NCBI GenBank assembly: GCA_044374195.1
Contig: JBILOY010000021.1
Span: 1 to 36,377 of the forward strand
Source of the DNA: CAIKZY01 sp044374195
GTDB lineage: Bacteria > Actinomycetota > Actinomycetes > S36-B12
Length of the DNA: 36,377 bases
Reading direction: 5' to 3'
The translations under genes were made by a program, and so were the position numbers. Shown here piece by piece: positions 8,179 to 15,443 of this stretch (position 1 is its first letter; each line of letters opens with the position of its first letter). The notes under the pieces were generated by a model, which was not told the origin of the DNA, did no database searches, and saw only the letters and a program-made list of their open reading frames with translations.

Positions 8179-9246
8179 CTAGTTTGACGGCGCGATCTCG
8201 CCCGAGCCTCGCGCGATGAACACTGACGGCACCACGTGCACACTTGCCGGGGCATTCGAATGCGCGAGTCGCTCGTTCACGAGGGTTGCTGCTAGGCGAC
8301 CGATGGCACGTGGATCTTGCGCAACAACGGATACCCCAGGGTCCAGGAGATTCGCCATCGCGAAGTCGTCGAAGCCGACGAGTGCGATGCGGTGTTGCGC
8401 TCCGGCATTGCGCAATGCTTCGACGGTGCCCATCGTGATGAGGTTCTGAGCCGCGAAGATCGCCGTGGGAGCATCGTCGAGCGCGAGCAAGGCATGCACG
8501 GCCAATGCAGCCTGGGCTGCGTCGTGCACATCACGCATGACGAACTCCGTGCGTAACTGCACACCGGCGGCGGCCATCGCGTCGACATAACCTTGGTAGC
8601 GCTCATTCGCGGTGGTGATGCTCACGTAATCGCCGATAAAGGCAATGCGCTTGTGCCCACGCTCGATGAGATGGTGCGTGGCTGCAGCTGAGCCTGCTCG
8701 GTTATCCGTGACGACGCAGTCGGCATCGAACCCGAGGGGAGGACGATCGACGAAGACCACAGCGATGCCGTTGCGAGACTCATTTGCCAGATAGGCGTGC
8801 TCGGTTGCAGTGGGGGCAATGATCAATGCATCAACTCGGCGAGAGGAGAAAGCGGCGACCAGTTCGCGCTCGCGCTCGGGATCTTCATCCATGCTTGCCG
8901 CGAAGACCGCCACCCCGAGCTCGCGGGCGACCTCCTCCACACCGCGATGCACAGCAGAGGAGAACGGGTTGGCGACATCCTCGAGCAGCAGGCCCCAGGT
9001 GGCTGTCTTGCGGTCCGAGCGGCGCAGGTTGCTGGCCGTGAGGTTGGGCCGGTAATCGAGTTGAGTGGCGGCTCGCTCGACCTTGGCCACGAGATCATCG
9101 GAGACACCATCCTCCCGATTGACGACCCGCGACACCGTCTTGAGCGAGACGCCGGCGAGGGCCGCGACATCGCGCATCGTCGGCCGGGCGCGCATGCTCT
9201 CAGCTGTCGCGGCGGCCGCTATAGGGGCTGTCGATAACGTTGTCAT
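8179..9246 (-). CDS. LacI-family repressor 2 (probable transporter regulator)
   Basis: A LacI-type repressor of 355 residues from the ATG at 9246 (MTTLSTAP). The HTH reads MRDVAALAGVSLKTVSRVVN (from about residue 24), with hinge YRPNLTASNLRR, followed by a sensor domain (TWGLLLEDVANPFSSAV, VVFVDRPP, ALVGFDDFAMANLL). Start choice: 9246 has an AATACT box ten bases upstream and an operator across its start; 9195 (MRARPT) and 9324 are alternatives. Two copies of a palindrome with core GAYAACGTTRTC lie at its start and 78 bp upstream, suggesting autoregulation and control of the divergent transporter operon. It is convergent with repressor 1 with no spacer. Confidence 0.87.
   Translation of the reverse strand: MTTLSTAPIAAAATAESMRARPTMRDVAALAGVSLKTVSRVVNREDGVSDDLVAKVERAATQLDYRPNLTASNLRRSDRKTATWGLLLEDVANPFSSAVHRGVEEVARELGVAVFAASMDEDPERERELVAAFSSRRVDALIIAPTATEHAYLANESRNGIAVVFVDRPPLGFDADCVVTDNRAGSAAATHHLIERGHKRIAFIGDYVSITTANERYQGYVDAMAAAGVQLRTEFVMRDVHDAAQAALAVHALLALDDAPTAIFAAQNLITMGTVEALRNAGAQHRIALVGFDDFAMANLLDPGVSVVAQDPRAIGRLAATLVNERLAHSNAPASVHVVPSVFIARGSGEIAPSN
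9233..9244. promoter_or_regulatory. AACGTT-type LacI operator, copy 1
   Basis: GATAACGTTGTC overlaps the start codon of repressor 2. Its reverse complement (GACAACGTTATC) is exactly the core of the copy at 9309-9324. Centre-to-centre distance is 78 bp. Confidence 0.7.
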
Positions 9247-9276
9247 CTCGATGAGGAGTATTCCAGAGCATTCCGC

Positions 9277-9305
9277 TTGACAGGACCGATTCTGAGCCCT
9301 AGAAA
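9277..9305 (+). promoter_or_regulatory. Candidate promoter of the ABC transporter operon
   Basis: A perfect -35 TTGACA (9277-9282), a 17-bp spacer and TAGAAA (9300-9305) point towards the binding-protein gene at 9502. An AACGTT operator follows directly and another lies 33 bp upstream, so the promoter sits between two repressor sites. The 5' leader would be about 190 nt. Confidence 0.55.
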
Positions 9306-9308
9306 TAG

Positions 9309-9324
9309 ATGACAACGTTATCAT
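9309..9324. promoter_or_regulatory. AACGTT-type LacI operator, copy 2
   Basis: ATGACAACGTTATCAT is a 16-bp palindrome with one mismatched pair and a central CG. It is placed just downstream of the -10 box of the plus-strand promoter, a classic repression position. Confidence 0.75.
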
Positions 9325-9427
9325 ACACCAGACAGCGAAGTGATCTAGATGAACTGCTGTGGCTGGTGTGAGGCAATGGGCGGTAACCCCGTAACGGTCT
9401 CATAACAAGTCCCGATCCCATGTGGTA

Positions 9428-9440
9428 TTGGAGCGCTCCA
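9428..9440. promoter_or_regulatory. TTGGAGCGCTCC operator, copy 2 (ABC transporter)
   Basis: TTGGAGCGCTCCA (with flanking T at 9441) lies 61 nt before the binding-protein ATG. It has the same core as the sites ahead of iolE and iolC and links the transporter to the inositol regulon. If transcription starts at the 9277-9305 promoter, this site lies within the transcribed leader and could act as a roadblock; a second promoter near it is also possible. Confidence 0.8.
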
Positions 9441-9501
9441 TCCTTTTAATGAAGGGTGGCCTTCACGCCACAGTCAACCCAAACCCTTCGAAGGGAAATC
9501 C

Positions 9502-10677
9502 ATGAAGAACCGCGTGACTCGCGGACGCGCCTTTGCTGCAGTTGCAGCTGTCGGCGTGCTCTCCGTCACCCTGGCCGCCTGCAGCTCCGGCTCAGCGACC
9601 ACCGAAGAAGCAGCACCCGCAGCATCCGAGGCAGCCGAGGCACCCGCAGCATCCGAGGCAGCCGAGGCACCCGCTGCCGAGGGCGGCGAGATCGCCGTTT
9701 CGCTCATCACGAACAACCAGACCAACCCGTTCTTCGTCGCAATGGCAGAGCGCGCACAGCAGGCTGCTGACGCCAATGGCGTGACCCTCACCCTTGCCTC
9801 GGGCAAGGACGACACCGACGTTGCCGGCCAGATTGCCGCAATCGAGAACGCCGTCGCTCAGGGCCAGAAGGGCATCCTCATCACCCCGGCAGGCCCGGGC
9901 GTGAACGACGCCATCACCGCCGCACGTGCAGCTGGCCTCCTGGTCATCGCACTCGATACCCCGACCGATCCGGCCGACATCGTTGACATCACCTTCGCAA
10001 CCGACAACTTCGTCGCAGGCCAGGCCATCGGCCAGTGGGCTGCCGGCAAGCTCGACGGTGCCAAGGCTGTCATCGCACGTCTGATCATCACCGACGCTGA
10101 GGCACTGACTGTCGACTACAAGCGCGACAACGGCTTCCTCGACGGCATGGGCATCGCCATCAATGACGAGAAGGTCCTGGGCGACGAAGAGACCACCGGC
10201 AAGTACACCACCGGCAAGGGCGGCGACTACGAAATCGCATGCCTCGTTGCCACCGGTGCGAACGAAGAGGGTGGCCAGAAGGGCATGGAAGACTGCCTCT
10301 CGAAGAACCCGAACATCAACCTGGTCTACACGATCAACGAGCCCGCAGCCCTCGGTGCTGAGGTTGCCCTCAAGGCAGCCGGCAAGACCATCGGCAAGGA
10401 CGTCCAGATCGTTTCGGTTGACGGCGGCCTGTCCGGCGTCGAGGCTGTCAAGGCCGGCATCATCGGTGCCACCTCGCAGCAGTACCCCCTCAAGATGGCT
10501 GAGTACGGCGTTGCAGCTATCTACGAGTTGGCGACCTCCGGCACCAAGCCGGCTGTGACCGAGGGCAAGGACTTCTTCGATACCGGAGTCGTTCTCTGCA
10601 CCAACGAGCCGCAGACCACGGTCACCATCGCCGAGCAGAAGGATGCGCAGTACTGCATCGACAACGCTTGGGGATAA
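9502..10677 (+). CDS. ABC transporter sugar-binding lipoprotein (probable inositol uptake)
   Basis: Extracellular binding protein of a ribose/inositol-type ABC importer, 391 residues. A basic N-terminus and hydrophobic segment end in the lipobox LAAC with Cys27 as the lipid anchor. A low-complexity linker of repeated PAASEAAEA follows, encoded by a 27-bp tandem repeat. The mature domain from about residue 65 is a type-I periplasmic-binding fold (ITNNQTNPFFVAMAE, GILITPAGPGVNDAI, ALDTPTD, VSVDGG). GAAGGGAA ahead of the ATG is a good ribosome binding site. A strong hairpin separates it from the permease gene, allowing more binding protein than permease. The inositol substrate is inferred from the shared operator, not from binding residues. 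Confidence 0.87.
   Translation: MKNRVTRGRAFAAVAAVGVLSVTLAACSSGSATTEEAAPAASEAAEAPAASEAAEAPAAEGGEIAVSLITNNQTNPFFVAMAERAQQAADANGVTLTLASGKDDTDVAGQIAAIENAVAQGQKGILITPAGPGVNDAITAARAAGLLVIALDTPTDPADIVDITFATDNFVAGQAIGQWAAGKLDGAKAVIARLIITDAEALTVDYKRDNGFLDGMGIAINDEKVLGDEETTGKYTTGKGGDYEIACLVATGANEEGGQKGMEDCLSKNPNINLVYTINEPAALGAEVALKAAGKTIGKDVQIVSVDGGLSGVEAVKAGIIGATSQQYPLKMAEYGVAAIYELATSGTKPAVTEGKDFFDTGVVLCTNEPQTTVTIAEQKDAQYCIDNAWG
9613..9677 (+). repeat. 27-bp tandem repeat in the lipoprotein linker
   Basis: Two exact 27-bp units (9613-9639 and 9640-9666) and a partial third encode the repeated linker PAASEAAEA. The length may vary between strains by slippage. Confidence 0.85.
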
Positions 10678-10718
10678 ATCCTCAGCTGGTCTGGCCTAGT
10701 GTCTGACTAAGCAGGTGA

Positions 10719-10750
10719 GAGGGGCCGTGGGATCAACCCCACGGCCCCTC
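10719..10750 (+). terminator. Hairpin between binding-protein and permease genes
   Basis: GAGGGGCCGTGGG and CCCACGGCCCCTC form a 13-bp perfect stem with a 6-nt loop, followed by TTCAT. It starts about 40 nt after the binding-protein stop. It probably acts as a partial terminator or mRNA 3' stabiliser giving excess binding protein. Confidence 0.7.
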
Positions 10751-10756
10751 TTCATC

Positions 10757-10814
10757 GCAAGACATCGCAGAGCCCCTGGCAAATACGGCAAGACATATGC
10801 GGTTTCGCAAGACA
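10757..10814 (+). repeat. Triplicate GCAAGACA motif between transporter genes
   Basis: GCAAGACA occurs at 10757-10764, 10788-10795 and 10807-10814; the first two extend to GCAAGACAT. The copies start 31 and 19 bp apart, all in the 200-bp gap before the permease gene. Function is unknown. Confidence 0.5.
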
Positions 10815-10873
10815 CACCCGCCCGAATGGTGTGAACTTCAGGGCAGATCAACCACTAATGAGTAGGTAGGCGG

Positions 10874-11911
10874 GTGAGTACCCCCACCACGACTGATGCA
10901 GAGTCCTTGATCGAGAATCTTGATCGCAGGGGCCCCATGCACCATTTCCACCATGCAGTCCATAAGTACCCCTGGATCAGCCCGGCCATCGTGCTGCTGG
11001 TCGCGGTCATCATCTTCGGACTCATCAACGAGCGTTTCTGGGCGATCTCTAACCTCTCGCTGATCACTCAGCAGGTCTCCATTGTCGGCGCACTCGCCGT
11101 TGCCCAGACCCTCGTCATCCTCACCGCAGGCATTGACCTCTCCGTTGGTGCAATCGCCGTCCTGTCCTCCATGGTCATGGCGAAGACCGCTGCCGAGCAG
11201 GGCGTACCCGGCCCCATCGCGTTGCTCCTCGGCTTCGCTGTCGGCGCCGCTGCCGGTGCGCTGAACGGCTTCCTGATCACCCGGTTGAAGCTGCCGCCCT
11301 TCATTGTCACCTTGGGCACGCTCAGCATCTTCATGGCCGTCACCTTGATCTATGCGACCGGTCGCACGATCAACAAGGACAAGATGGGCGAGGCCGCTGA
11401 CATTTTGCTGTGGCTGGGTAATCCCCTCCAACTCGGTTCGTTCAAGATCACCTACGGCGTCGTCATGATGCTGCTGCTCTACATCTTCTTCAGCTGGGTT
11501 CTGAAGAACACTGCCTGGGGCAGGCATGTCTACGCAGTCGGCGATGACCCGGCAGCGGCATCCCTTGCCGGTATCCGCGTCGGTCGCGTGCTCTTCAGCG
11601 TCTACCTGGTCGGCGGCATCGTGCTCGCCATCGCCGGCTGGATAGCCATTGGTCGCGTCGGTTCAGCGAGCCCGACAATCCTCCCTGACGCAAACCTCGA
11701 ATCGATCACTGCAGTCGTGATCGGCGGCACCTCGCTCTTCGGTGGCCGCGGCACCATGTTCGGCACCTTGATCGGCGCCATCCTGGTCGGCGTCGTCTCC
11801 AACGGCCTCGTGCTCGCCGGTCTCGATCAGGCCTACAAGGTCCTGGCGATTGGCATCTTGGTCATCGTCTCGGTCGCCCTCGACCAATGGATTCGAAAGG
11901 TTCGATCATGA
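10874..11911 (+). CDS. ABC transporter permease (RbsC/XylH family)
   Basis: Integral membrane subunit of the sugar importer, 345 residues with about 8-10 hydrophobic helices after a roughly 35-residue cytoplasmic start. Family motifs include ILTAGIDLSVGAI (the RbsC-type conserved loop), GALNGFLITRLKLPPFIVTLGT, and a late VIGGTSLFGGRGT segment that contacts the ATPase. The GTG at 10874 lies just after a G-rich tract (GTAGGCGG) that is a weak ribosome binding site. The last bases overlap the ATPase start by 4 nt (ATGA). It is in one operon with the binding protein and ATPase. Confidence 0.9.
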   Translation: MSTPTTTDAESLIENLDRRGPMHHFHHAVHKYPWISPAIVLLVAVIIFGLINERFWAISNLSLITQQVSIVGALAVAQTLVILTAGIDLSVGAIAVLSSMVMAKTAAEQGVPGPIALLLGFAVGAAAGALNGFLITRLKLPPFIVTLGTLSIFMAVTLIYATGRTINKDKMGEAADILLWLGNPLQLGSFKITYGVVMMLLLYIFFSWVLKNTAWGRHVYAVGDDPAAASLAGIRVGRVLFSVYLVGGIVLAIAGWIAIGRVGSASPTILPDANLESITAVVIGGTSLFGGRGTMFGTLIGAILVGVVSNGLVLAGLDQAYKVLAIGILVIVSVALDQWIRKVRS

Positions 11912-12729
11912 GTGACCTCTCCTCTATCCGTCCCGTAGTTGAGGCCAAGGGTCTGATCAAGACCTTCGGTCGCGTCGTGGGCCTGAACTCCGCGGACCTC
12001 GAGCTCTTCCCCGGCGAGGTTCTGGCAGTCATCGGCGATAACGGCGCCGGCAAGTCGACCTTGATCAAGTGCATCTCGGGAGCAGAGGTTCCCGATTCGG
12101 GCCAGATCCTGATTGACGGCCAGGAGGTCTCGTTCAAGACCTCGCTCGATGCGCGCGCTTACGGCATCGAAACGGTCTATCAGACCCTGGCGGTCGCACC
12201 GGCCCTCGATATCGCCAGCAATCTTTACCTCGGTCGCGAGAAGCGTAAGAAGGGCATCCTCGGCTCGGTGTTCCGCAAGCTTGATCATTCGGGCATGCGC
12301 ACCACCGCCAAGGAGCAGATGACCAAACTGGGCATCGGCACGCTGCAGGACATGTCGCAGGCAGTCGAGACTCTCTCGGGTGGCCAGCGCCAGGCAGTGT
12401 CCGTCGCACGCGCCGAGGCATTCGGCAGCAAGGTCGTCATCCTCGACGAGCCGACCGCTGCTCTCGGCGTCCGCGAGTCGAATCAGGTGCTGAAGATGAT
12501 CGAGCTCATGCGCGATCGTGGTCTTCCGATCATCTTGATCTCGCACAACATGCCGCAGGTCTTCGAGGTCGCTGACCGCATTCACGTGCAGCGCCTTGGC
12601 AGCCGTGCAGCGATCGTCACCCCGCAGACTCACACCATGAACGACGCCGTCGCCATCATGACCGGTGCGCTCAAGGTTGACGAGAAGGATCAGGCCCTCG
12701 GCCCAGTTCGGGTTCCTGCAACCGCCTAG
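11908..12729 (+). CDS. ABC transporter ATP-binding protein, single-domain sugar type
   Basis: The ATPase of the importer, 273 residues from the ATG at 11908, which overlaps the permease stop and has GAAAGG upstream; the ATG at 11887 lacks these. Walker A GDNGAGKST (43-51), Q-loop near residue 92 (TVYQTL), signature LSGGQRQ (156-162), Walker B VVILDEP (176-182) and the switch His in LISHN are intact. It has one nucleotide-binding domain, unlike the two-domain RbsA/XylG/MglA ATPases usual for this importer class, and resembles FrcA-type ATPases. Two copies would form the active dimer. It is the last gene of the operon, followed by a strong terminator. Confidence 0.9.
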   Translation: MSDLSSIRPVVEAKGLIKTFGRVVGLNSADLELFPGEVLAVIGDNGAGKSTLIKCISGAEVPDSGQILIDGQEVSFKTSLDARAYGIETVYQTLAVAPALDIASNLYLGREKRKKGILGSVFRKLDHSGMRTTAKEQMTKLGIGTLQDMSQAVETLSGGQRQAVSVARAEAFGSKVVILDEPTAALGVRESNQVLKMIELMRDRGLPIILISHNMPQVFEVADRIHVQRLGSRAAIVTPQTHTMNDAVAIMTGALKVDEKDQALGPVRVPATA

Positions 12730-12737
12730 TTCTGCAT

Positions 12738-12775
12738 CACGAAGACCCGATCGCTTCGGCGGTCGGGTCTTCGTG
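12738..12775 (+). terminator. Terminator of the ABC transporter operon
   Basis: CACGAAGACCCGA and TCGGGTCTTCGTG form a 13-bp perfect stem with a 12-nt loop, followed by CTTTCC, starting 8 nt after the ATPase stop. Confidence 0.82.
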
Positions 12776-12802
12776 CTTTCCACGGCACAACGCTTTACCT
12801 GT

Positions 12803-12808
12803 TAGATT
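12803..12808 (+). promoter_or_regulatory. Leaderless -10 box of the ycnI-like gene
   Basis: TAGATT is followed by seven bases and the ATG at 12816. No Shine-Dalgarno sequence is present. Confidence 0.55.
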
Positions 12809-12815
12809 CGCGAGC

Positions 12816-13397
12816 ATGTACCTTCTCAAGCGCACAACCATTGCGGTAGCGAGCCTGAGCGCGTTCGCGCTGATCACGCCGTTCGCAGCTACCGCCACCG
12901 CTCACGCCATCATCCGACTCGAGGGTGTGAGTGCAGTAGCAGGCGCGACAAGCCCGATGACCCTCGAGATTCAGCACGGGTGTCTTCCGGCCGAGTCGAC
13001 GTTGCAGGTGGAGGCTTTCGTCGGCAAGTCCTGGCGTGCGCTCAAGCCGCAGAATGTCGATGGCTGGTCGACAACCGTAGCAAAGCAGGCAAACGGCGGT
13101 TGGCATGTCACCTGGAAGCGAGTGAAGGATCCCGTGCCCTTCGGGACGCCCACCTTCTTCCCCATCTCAGTTTCGTGGCCGAAGACCCCGGGAACGTACG
13201 GCATGAGCGTGATGCAGTTGTGTACGAACGGCACCTCGTACTACTGGAATGAAAAGTACTTACCCGCCTCCGCGACGAATAATTCTCCAGGTCTCACCCC
13301 GAAGCCAGAGGTTCTAGTCGTGGCGAAGAAGGCAGCGTCAGCGTCTTCGTCAGCAGAGCCATCGAGCACACCGACGACTCAGAAGCACATGCACTAA
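12816..13397 (+). CDS. YcnI-like (DUF1775) exported copper-binding protein
   Basis: Exported protein of 193 residues, probably involved in copper handling outside the membrane. A signal peptide spans residues 1-29 (ends TATA). Cleavage there leaves His30 at the mature N-terminus, as in YcnI proteins where this histidine binds copper. The body fits DUF1775: EGVSAVAGATSPMTLEIQHGC, WHVTWKRV, FPISVSWPKTPGTYGMSVMQLC, and a late Trp (YYWNEKYLP). The C-terminal tail is rich in Ala, Ser and Thr and ends HMH; there is no C-terminal membrane helix, unlike many homologues. The usual partners CopC, YcnJ and Sco are not adjacent. It is transcribed alone between two strong terminators. Confidence 0.7.
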   Translation: MYLLKRTTIAVASLSAFALITPFAATATAHAIIRLEGVSAVAGATSPMTLEIQHGCLPAESTLQVEAFVGKSWRALKPQNVDGWSTTVAKQANGGWHVTWKRVKDPVPFGTPTFFPISVSWPKTPGTYGMSVMQLCTNGTSYYWNEKYLPASATNNSPGLTPKPEVLVVAKKAASASSSAEPSSTPTTQKHMH

Positions 13398-13411
13398 TCG
13401 CGAGCCCAAGA

Positions 13412-13452
13412 AATGACGAAGTCCCCGGTCAATGGTCGGGGACTTCGTCATT
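13412..13452. terminator. Bidirectional terminator between ycnI-like gene and iolG
   Basis: AATGACGAAGTCCCCG and its complement form a 16-bp perfect stem with a 9-nt loop between convergent genes. It begins 14 nt after one stop codon and ends 7 nt before the other. Confidence 0.85.
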
Positions 13453-13459
13453 GTCAGGC

Positions 13460-14491
13460 TCAGGCTTTCGCGAGGCGTTGTTCCATCTCGGCAATGGTGA
13501 CCGGGCGGTTCTCATTCATACTCAAATTGGCGGCAGCCGCGATCACGAGCGGCAGTCGCGCTTCATCGCCGGGCACCGGTGACGGCCCGTCGCCGCGCAC
13601 GTAGTTCGCGAAAGCGGCCCATTCGACGCGGTAGGCCTCTTGGTAGCGACCGATGAACCAGTTCTCGAGCGGCTGAGCCACCGTGCCGCTCACACCGGTG
13701 AGGGTGCTGGTGTTCAGGCGCACGTTGTCGCTCTGCACCATGCCGAGGCTGCCGAAGGCTTCCACCCGCTGGTCGTAGCCATAGACCGCGCGGCGACTGT
13801 TGTCGATGCTGCTGAGCGTGCCGTCAGCGTGAGTCATGAGCACGATGGCCGTATCGATGTCGCCGTTCTCGGCGAATCCGGGGTCGACGCGCACGGCTCC
13901 TTGGGCGTAGACCGAAACAACCGGGCTGCCGGCGACGAATGGCGCCATGTCGAAGTCGTGCACGGTCATGTCGAGGAACATGCCTCCTGATCCCGCGACG
14001 TACGACATGGGCGGCGGCTCTGGGTCACGCGACGTGACCCGCACGATCTCAACCTGACCGATGTCGCCGTTCATCACGGCCTTGCGCACTGCTGCATGCG
14101 AGGGATCAAAGCGGCGGTTGAAGCCCACCATGAACTTCACGCCATTAGCCTTGACCGCAGCGAGGGCGCGATCAACATCGGCGATGTCATTGGAGATCGG
14201 CTTCTCGCACATGATCGCCTTACCGGCCTCAGCCGCAGCGATGATCGTGTCGACGTGAGTGGCTGTCGTGGTGCAGACACCGACGGCTTCGACCTCCGGC
14301 AGCGCGAGCACTTCGGCAACGGTCAGAGCCGGAACACCAAGATCTACGCCGACCGCGTCTGCGGTAGCAGTAAAGGCATCCGCGACAGCAATGAGACGGG
14401 TCTCGGGAACCGATCGTGCGACGAGGGTCGCGTGCATCTTGCCGATTCGTCCGACGCCGAGCATGGCGACGGCAACGGGTGTGGTGTTCAC
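13460..14491 (-). CDS. iolG: Inositol 2-dehydrogenase (Gfo/Idh/MocA family)
   Basis: Oxidises myo-inositol to scyllo-inosose with NAD+, the first step of the pathway. At 343 residues it is the usual length. It has an N-terminal Rossmann fold (AMLGVGRIGKMHA, residues 9-21), the EKPIS motif with catalytic Lys97, and the Gfo/Idh catalytic segment GGMFLDMTVHDFD with Asp174 and His178. This arrangement is standard for IolG. GAGGAG lies upstream of the ATG. It is last in the operon iolC-aldolase-iolB-iolG, 19 nt after iolB, and ends at a bidirectional terminator. A related cyclitol such as scyllo- or chiro-inositol could also be a substrate. Confidence 0.87.
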   Translation of the reverse strand: MNTTPVAVAMLGVGRIGKMHATLVARSVPETRLIAVADAFTATADAVGVDLGVPALTVAEVLALPEVEAVGVCTTTATHVDTIIAAAEAGKAIMCEKPISNDIADVDRALAAVKANGVKFMVGFNRRFDPSHAAVRKAVMNGDIGQVEIVRVTSRDPEPPPMSYVAGSGGMFLDMTVHDFDMAPFVAGSPVVSVYAQGAVRVDPGFAENGDIDTAIVLMTHADGTLSSIDNSRRAVYGYDQRVEAFGSLGMVQSDNVRLNTSTLTGVSGTVAQPLENWFIGRYQEAYRVEWAAFANYVRGDGPSPVPGDEARLPLVIAAAANLSMNENRPVTIAEMEQRLAKA

Positions 14492-14510
14492 GTGCTCCTC
14501 TTTCGATTAG

Positions 14511-15443
14511 TTACTGGGAAACCGGGGTAATGGGAACTCGGGGATCAGCGGTCACGCCATTCCAGGATTCGCGAATCCAGGCATGGTCAGGGTCGTCGCA
14601 GAAGTTGAGAGTGCGGTCATTCGGGCCGGCGAGCACGTTCAGGTAATACATGGGGTAGCCCGGCGCTGCGATGCTCGGGCCGTGATAGCCGCGCGGCACC
14701 AAGAACACGTCACCATCGCGAACCTCGACAGTCGCGTCGACGGGCAAACCGGGATCCTCCGGCGCGGTGTAGATGCGATGAATGCCGAAGCCCTCGGGGT
14801 CACCGTGGGGGCCAACTGCTCCGTCCAACGCTTCCTTGCCGATACGGAAGTAATAGATCTCCTCGTTCTCCCACGGGCAATCGCCGATGCCATCGTGGCG
14901 ATGCGGGGGGTAGCTCGACCAGTTGCCGCTGGGCGTAAGAACCTCGCACCACACCAGGCGATGTGCGCCAGCGAAGGTGTCAGGGTGGCCCTGCAGGTTA
15001 ACCTGCCGTGTCGAACTTCCGGCGCCGCGCACCGTGACGGGGTAACTGTCGGCCGCAAGATACGCCGGCGGGAAGACTTCCTCCGCCTTGGCAGTGGCTA
15101 ATGCCACTTCTCCTTCAGTCGATGCCGTGATGGTCACGATCGAGCCGGTCGGCGCGTAAACCCAATCGGTCACCCCCGCGAACACTCCCGCTCGGCCCTG
15201 CAGCGAGAAACTCACTGACGCTGCATCGCCCGCAGCGATGTCGACAGTTAGGCCCTGGGCACTGAGCGGAATAACCGCTGCTTCGATGCCCTCAAGCTCA
15301 ATGCTGCGTGTCTCGCCGGCCACGAGGGTGAATACCTGCAGACCTGCGTACCGCCACTGCGCGTCTTCCGGCGTGAGCGTGATCAGGTTTCCGCCGCGAG
15401 CCAGTGAGCCTGCAGGTAGATGCCAGGGGACCTCGATGGTCAT
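14511..15443 (-). CDS. iolB: 5-deoxy-glucuronate isomerase
   Basis: Isomerises 5-deoxy-glucuronate to 2-deoxy-5-keto-gluconate. The 310 residues and bicupin organisation match IolB. The metal-site motif YPPHRHDG (His181 and His183) is followed by WENEEIYYFR (Glu194/195), and a second cupin strand carries FLVPRGYHGP. The IolB C-terminal signature MYYLNVLAGP is present. The ATG overlaps the stop of the upstream aldolase by 4 nt, so translation is coupled. The family has few look-alikes, making this assignment firm. Confidence 0.95.
   Translation of the reverse strand: MTIEVPWHLPAGSLARGGNLITLTPEDAQWRYAGLQVFTLVAGETRSIELEGIEAAVIPLSAQGLTVDIAAGDAASVSFSLQGRAGVFAGVTDWVYAPTGSIVTITASTEGEVALATAKAEEVFPPAYLAADSYPVTVRGAGSSTRQVNLQGHPDTFAGAHRLVWCEVLTPSGNWSSYPPHRHDGIGDCPWENEEIYYFRIGKEALDGAVGPHGDPEGFGIHRIYTAPEDPGLPVDATVEVRDGDVFLVPRGYHGPSIAAPGYPMYYLNVLAGPNDRTLNFCDDPDHAWIRESWNGVTADPRVPITPVSQ

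Noticed and set aside
11833..12783. A 316-codon minus-strand frame opposite the ATPase gene, and another at 10838-11527 opposite the permease
   Set aside because: Both are shadows of unmistakable ABC transporter genes, with composition dominated by Asp, Glu, Arg and Gly and no known domain.
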